Source: Ga0077527 sp049433545 (GTDB lineage Bacteria; Pseudomonadota; Gammaproteobacteria; Burkholderiales; SG8-41). From it: a stretch of DNA of 6,787 bases. Position numbers and translations under genes: made by a program. Shown here one piece after another: positions 6,033 through 6,787 of the stretch (position 1 is the first letter of the stretch; each line of letters opens with the position of its first letter). The stretch lies in the NCBI GenBank assembly GCA_049433545.1, contig JBMTEY010000133.1:1-6787 (forward strand). The letters run 5' to 3'. The notes below the pieces were generated by a model, which made no database searches, was not told the origin of the DNA, and saw only the letters and a program-made list of their open reading frames with translations.

Positions 6033-6787
6033 ATGAAGAAGGTCGGTATCATCGGGTGGCGGGGCATGGTCGGTTCGGTGCTCGTGGAGCGGATGCGCGC
6101 GGAACGCGATTTCGATCTGATTGCGCCCACGTTTTTTTCGACTTCGCAGGCCGGCGGCAAGGGGCCGGACATCGGCCGTGCTACCGACCAAGTGGCGGAC
6201 GCCAACAGCATCCCTGCGCTGTCGAAGATGGACGTGCTGATTTCCTGCCAGGGCGGGGATTACACCAACGCGATATTTCCGAAACTGCGTGCTGCCGGCT
6301 GGGATGGTTACTGGATCGACGCCGCTTCGGCGCTGCGCATGCAGCCGGATGCGGTGATCATCCTCGACCCGGTGAATCGCGAACTGATCGATGCCGCGCT
6401 GGCGAAAGGCGTGAAGAATTACATCGGCGGCAACTGCACCGTCAGCCTGATGCTGATGGCGATGGCGGGCCTGTTCAAGGCCGGTCTGGTGGAGTGGATG
6501 ACCGCGATGACTTACCAGGCCGCCTCCGGAGCCGGCGCCGCCAACATGCGTGAACTGGTGGCGCAGATGGGCGCGGTGCATGCCGCGGCGAAACCGCTGC
6601 TCGACAATCCGTCCTCGGCGATCCTCGAACTCGACCGCGTGGTCGCCGATACCCTGCGCAACGGCGCGGTGCCTACCGACAACTTCGGCCACCCGCTGGC
6701 CGGCAGCCTGCTGCCGTGGATCGACAAGGATCTCGGCAACGGCCAGAGCAAGGAAGAGTGGAAGGGCATGGCCGAAACCAACAAGAT
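6033..6787 (+). CDS. asd: Aspartate-semialdehyde dehydrogenase, first 251 residues (runs off right edge)
   Basis: This enzyme performs the NADPH-dependent reduction of aspartyl phosphate to aspartate semialdehyde, the branch point to diaminopimelate and lysine, threonine and methionine. The frame is open from ATG 6033 to the edge, covering about two thirds of the usual 370 residues. The N-terminus MKKVGIIGWRGMVGSVLVER carries the NADP-binding GWRGMVG loop (8-14). FFSTSQAGGKGP follows at 34-45, and GGNCTVSLM places the nucleophile at Cys135. Gln162 in TYQAASGAGA matches the substrate-orienting glutamine. It is the enterobacterial-type Asd, not the Gram-positive type. AAGG at 6022-6025, seven bases before the ATG, supports the start. 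The gene follows leuB by 40 AT-rich bases. TATATT at 5999-6004 could be an internal -10, but no convincing -35 accompanies it. Confidence 0.97.
   Translation, partial: MKKVGIIGWRGMVGSVLVERMRAERDFDLIAPTFFSTSQAGGKGPDIGRATDQVADANSIPALSKMDVLISCQGGDYTNAIFPKLRAAGWDGYWIDAASALRMQPDAVIILDPVNRELIDAALAKGVKNYIGGNCTVSLMLMAMAGLFKAGLVEWMTAMTYQAASGAGAANMRELVAQMGAVHAAAKPLLDNPSSAILELDRVVADTLRNGAVPTDNFGHPLAGSLLPWIDKDLGNGQSKEEWKGMAETNK

Overview
The window looks like core chromosome of a GC-rich proteobacterium, most probably a betaproteobacterium. The evidence is the GC- and CG-rich third-codon usage, the protein sequences, and the gene order leuC - small entericidin-type lipoprotein gene - leuD - leuB - asd. 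I recall that order as typical of Betaproteobacteria, but that is memory and not a search. I see no mobile element, tRNA or rRNA gene, CRISPR array or phage gene.

Layout: Positions 1-171 hold the first 57 codons of a minus-strand gene of unknown function that runs off the left edge. A 68-base divergent intergenic region follows, with a probable extended -10 promoter for aroC. Next come aroC (240-1403, chorismate synthase) and, after a 43-base gap, an MFS transporter of the phenylpropionate-permease (HcaT-like) type (1447-2604, TTG start). An 84-base intergenic region with a good extended -10 promoter candidate precedes the second operon: leuC (2689-4107), a 40-codon lipoprotein gene of the entericidin family (4122-4244), leuD (4244-4882), leuB (4928-5992) and the first 251 codons of asd (6033 to the right edge). 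All genes from aroC onward are on the plus strand. No intergenic stretch exceeds 90 bases, so there are no large unexplained gaps.

Function: AroC makes chorismate, the branch point to aromatic amino acids, folate and quinones. LeuC and LeuD are the two subunits of isopropylmalate isomerase, and LeuB oxidises its product, so together they supply steps two and three of leucine synthesis. leuA, which commits carbon to the pathway, is not in the window. Asd makes aspartate semialdehyde for lysine, diaminopimelate (cell wall), threonine and methionine. The metabolic enzymes appear complete, with their catalytic and ligand residues present in all visible parts.

The least ordinary item is the tiny lipoprotein gene inserted between the genes for the two isomerase subunits. 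Its stop codon overlaps the leuD start, so leuD translation probably depends on it. I found no evidence of a novel multi-gene system; this is mainly a conserved housekeeping region.
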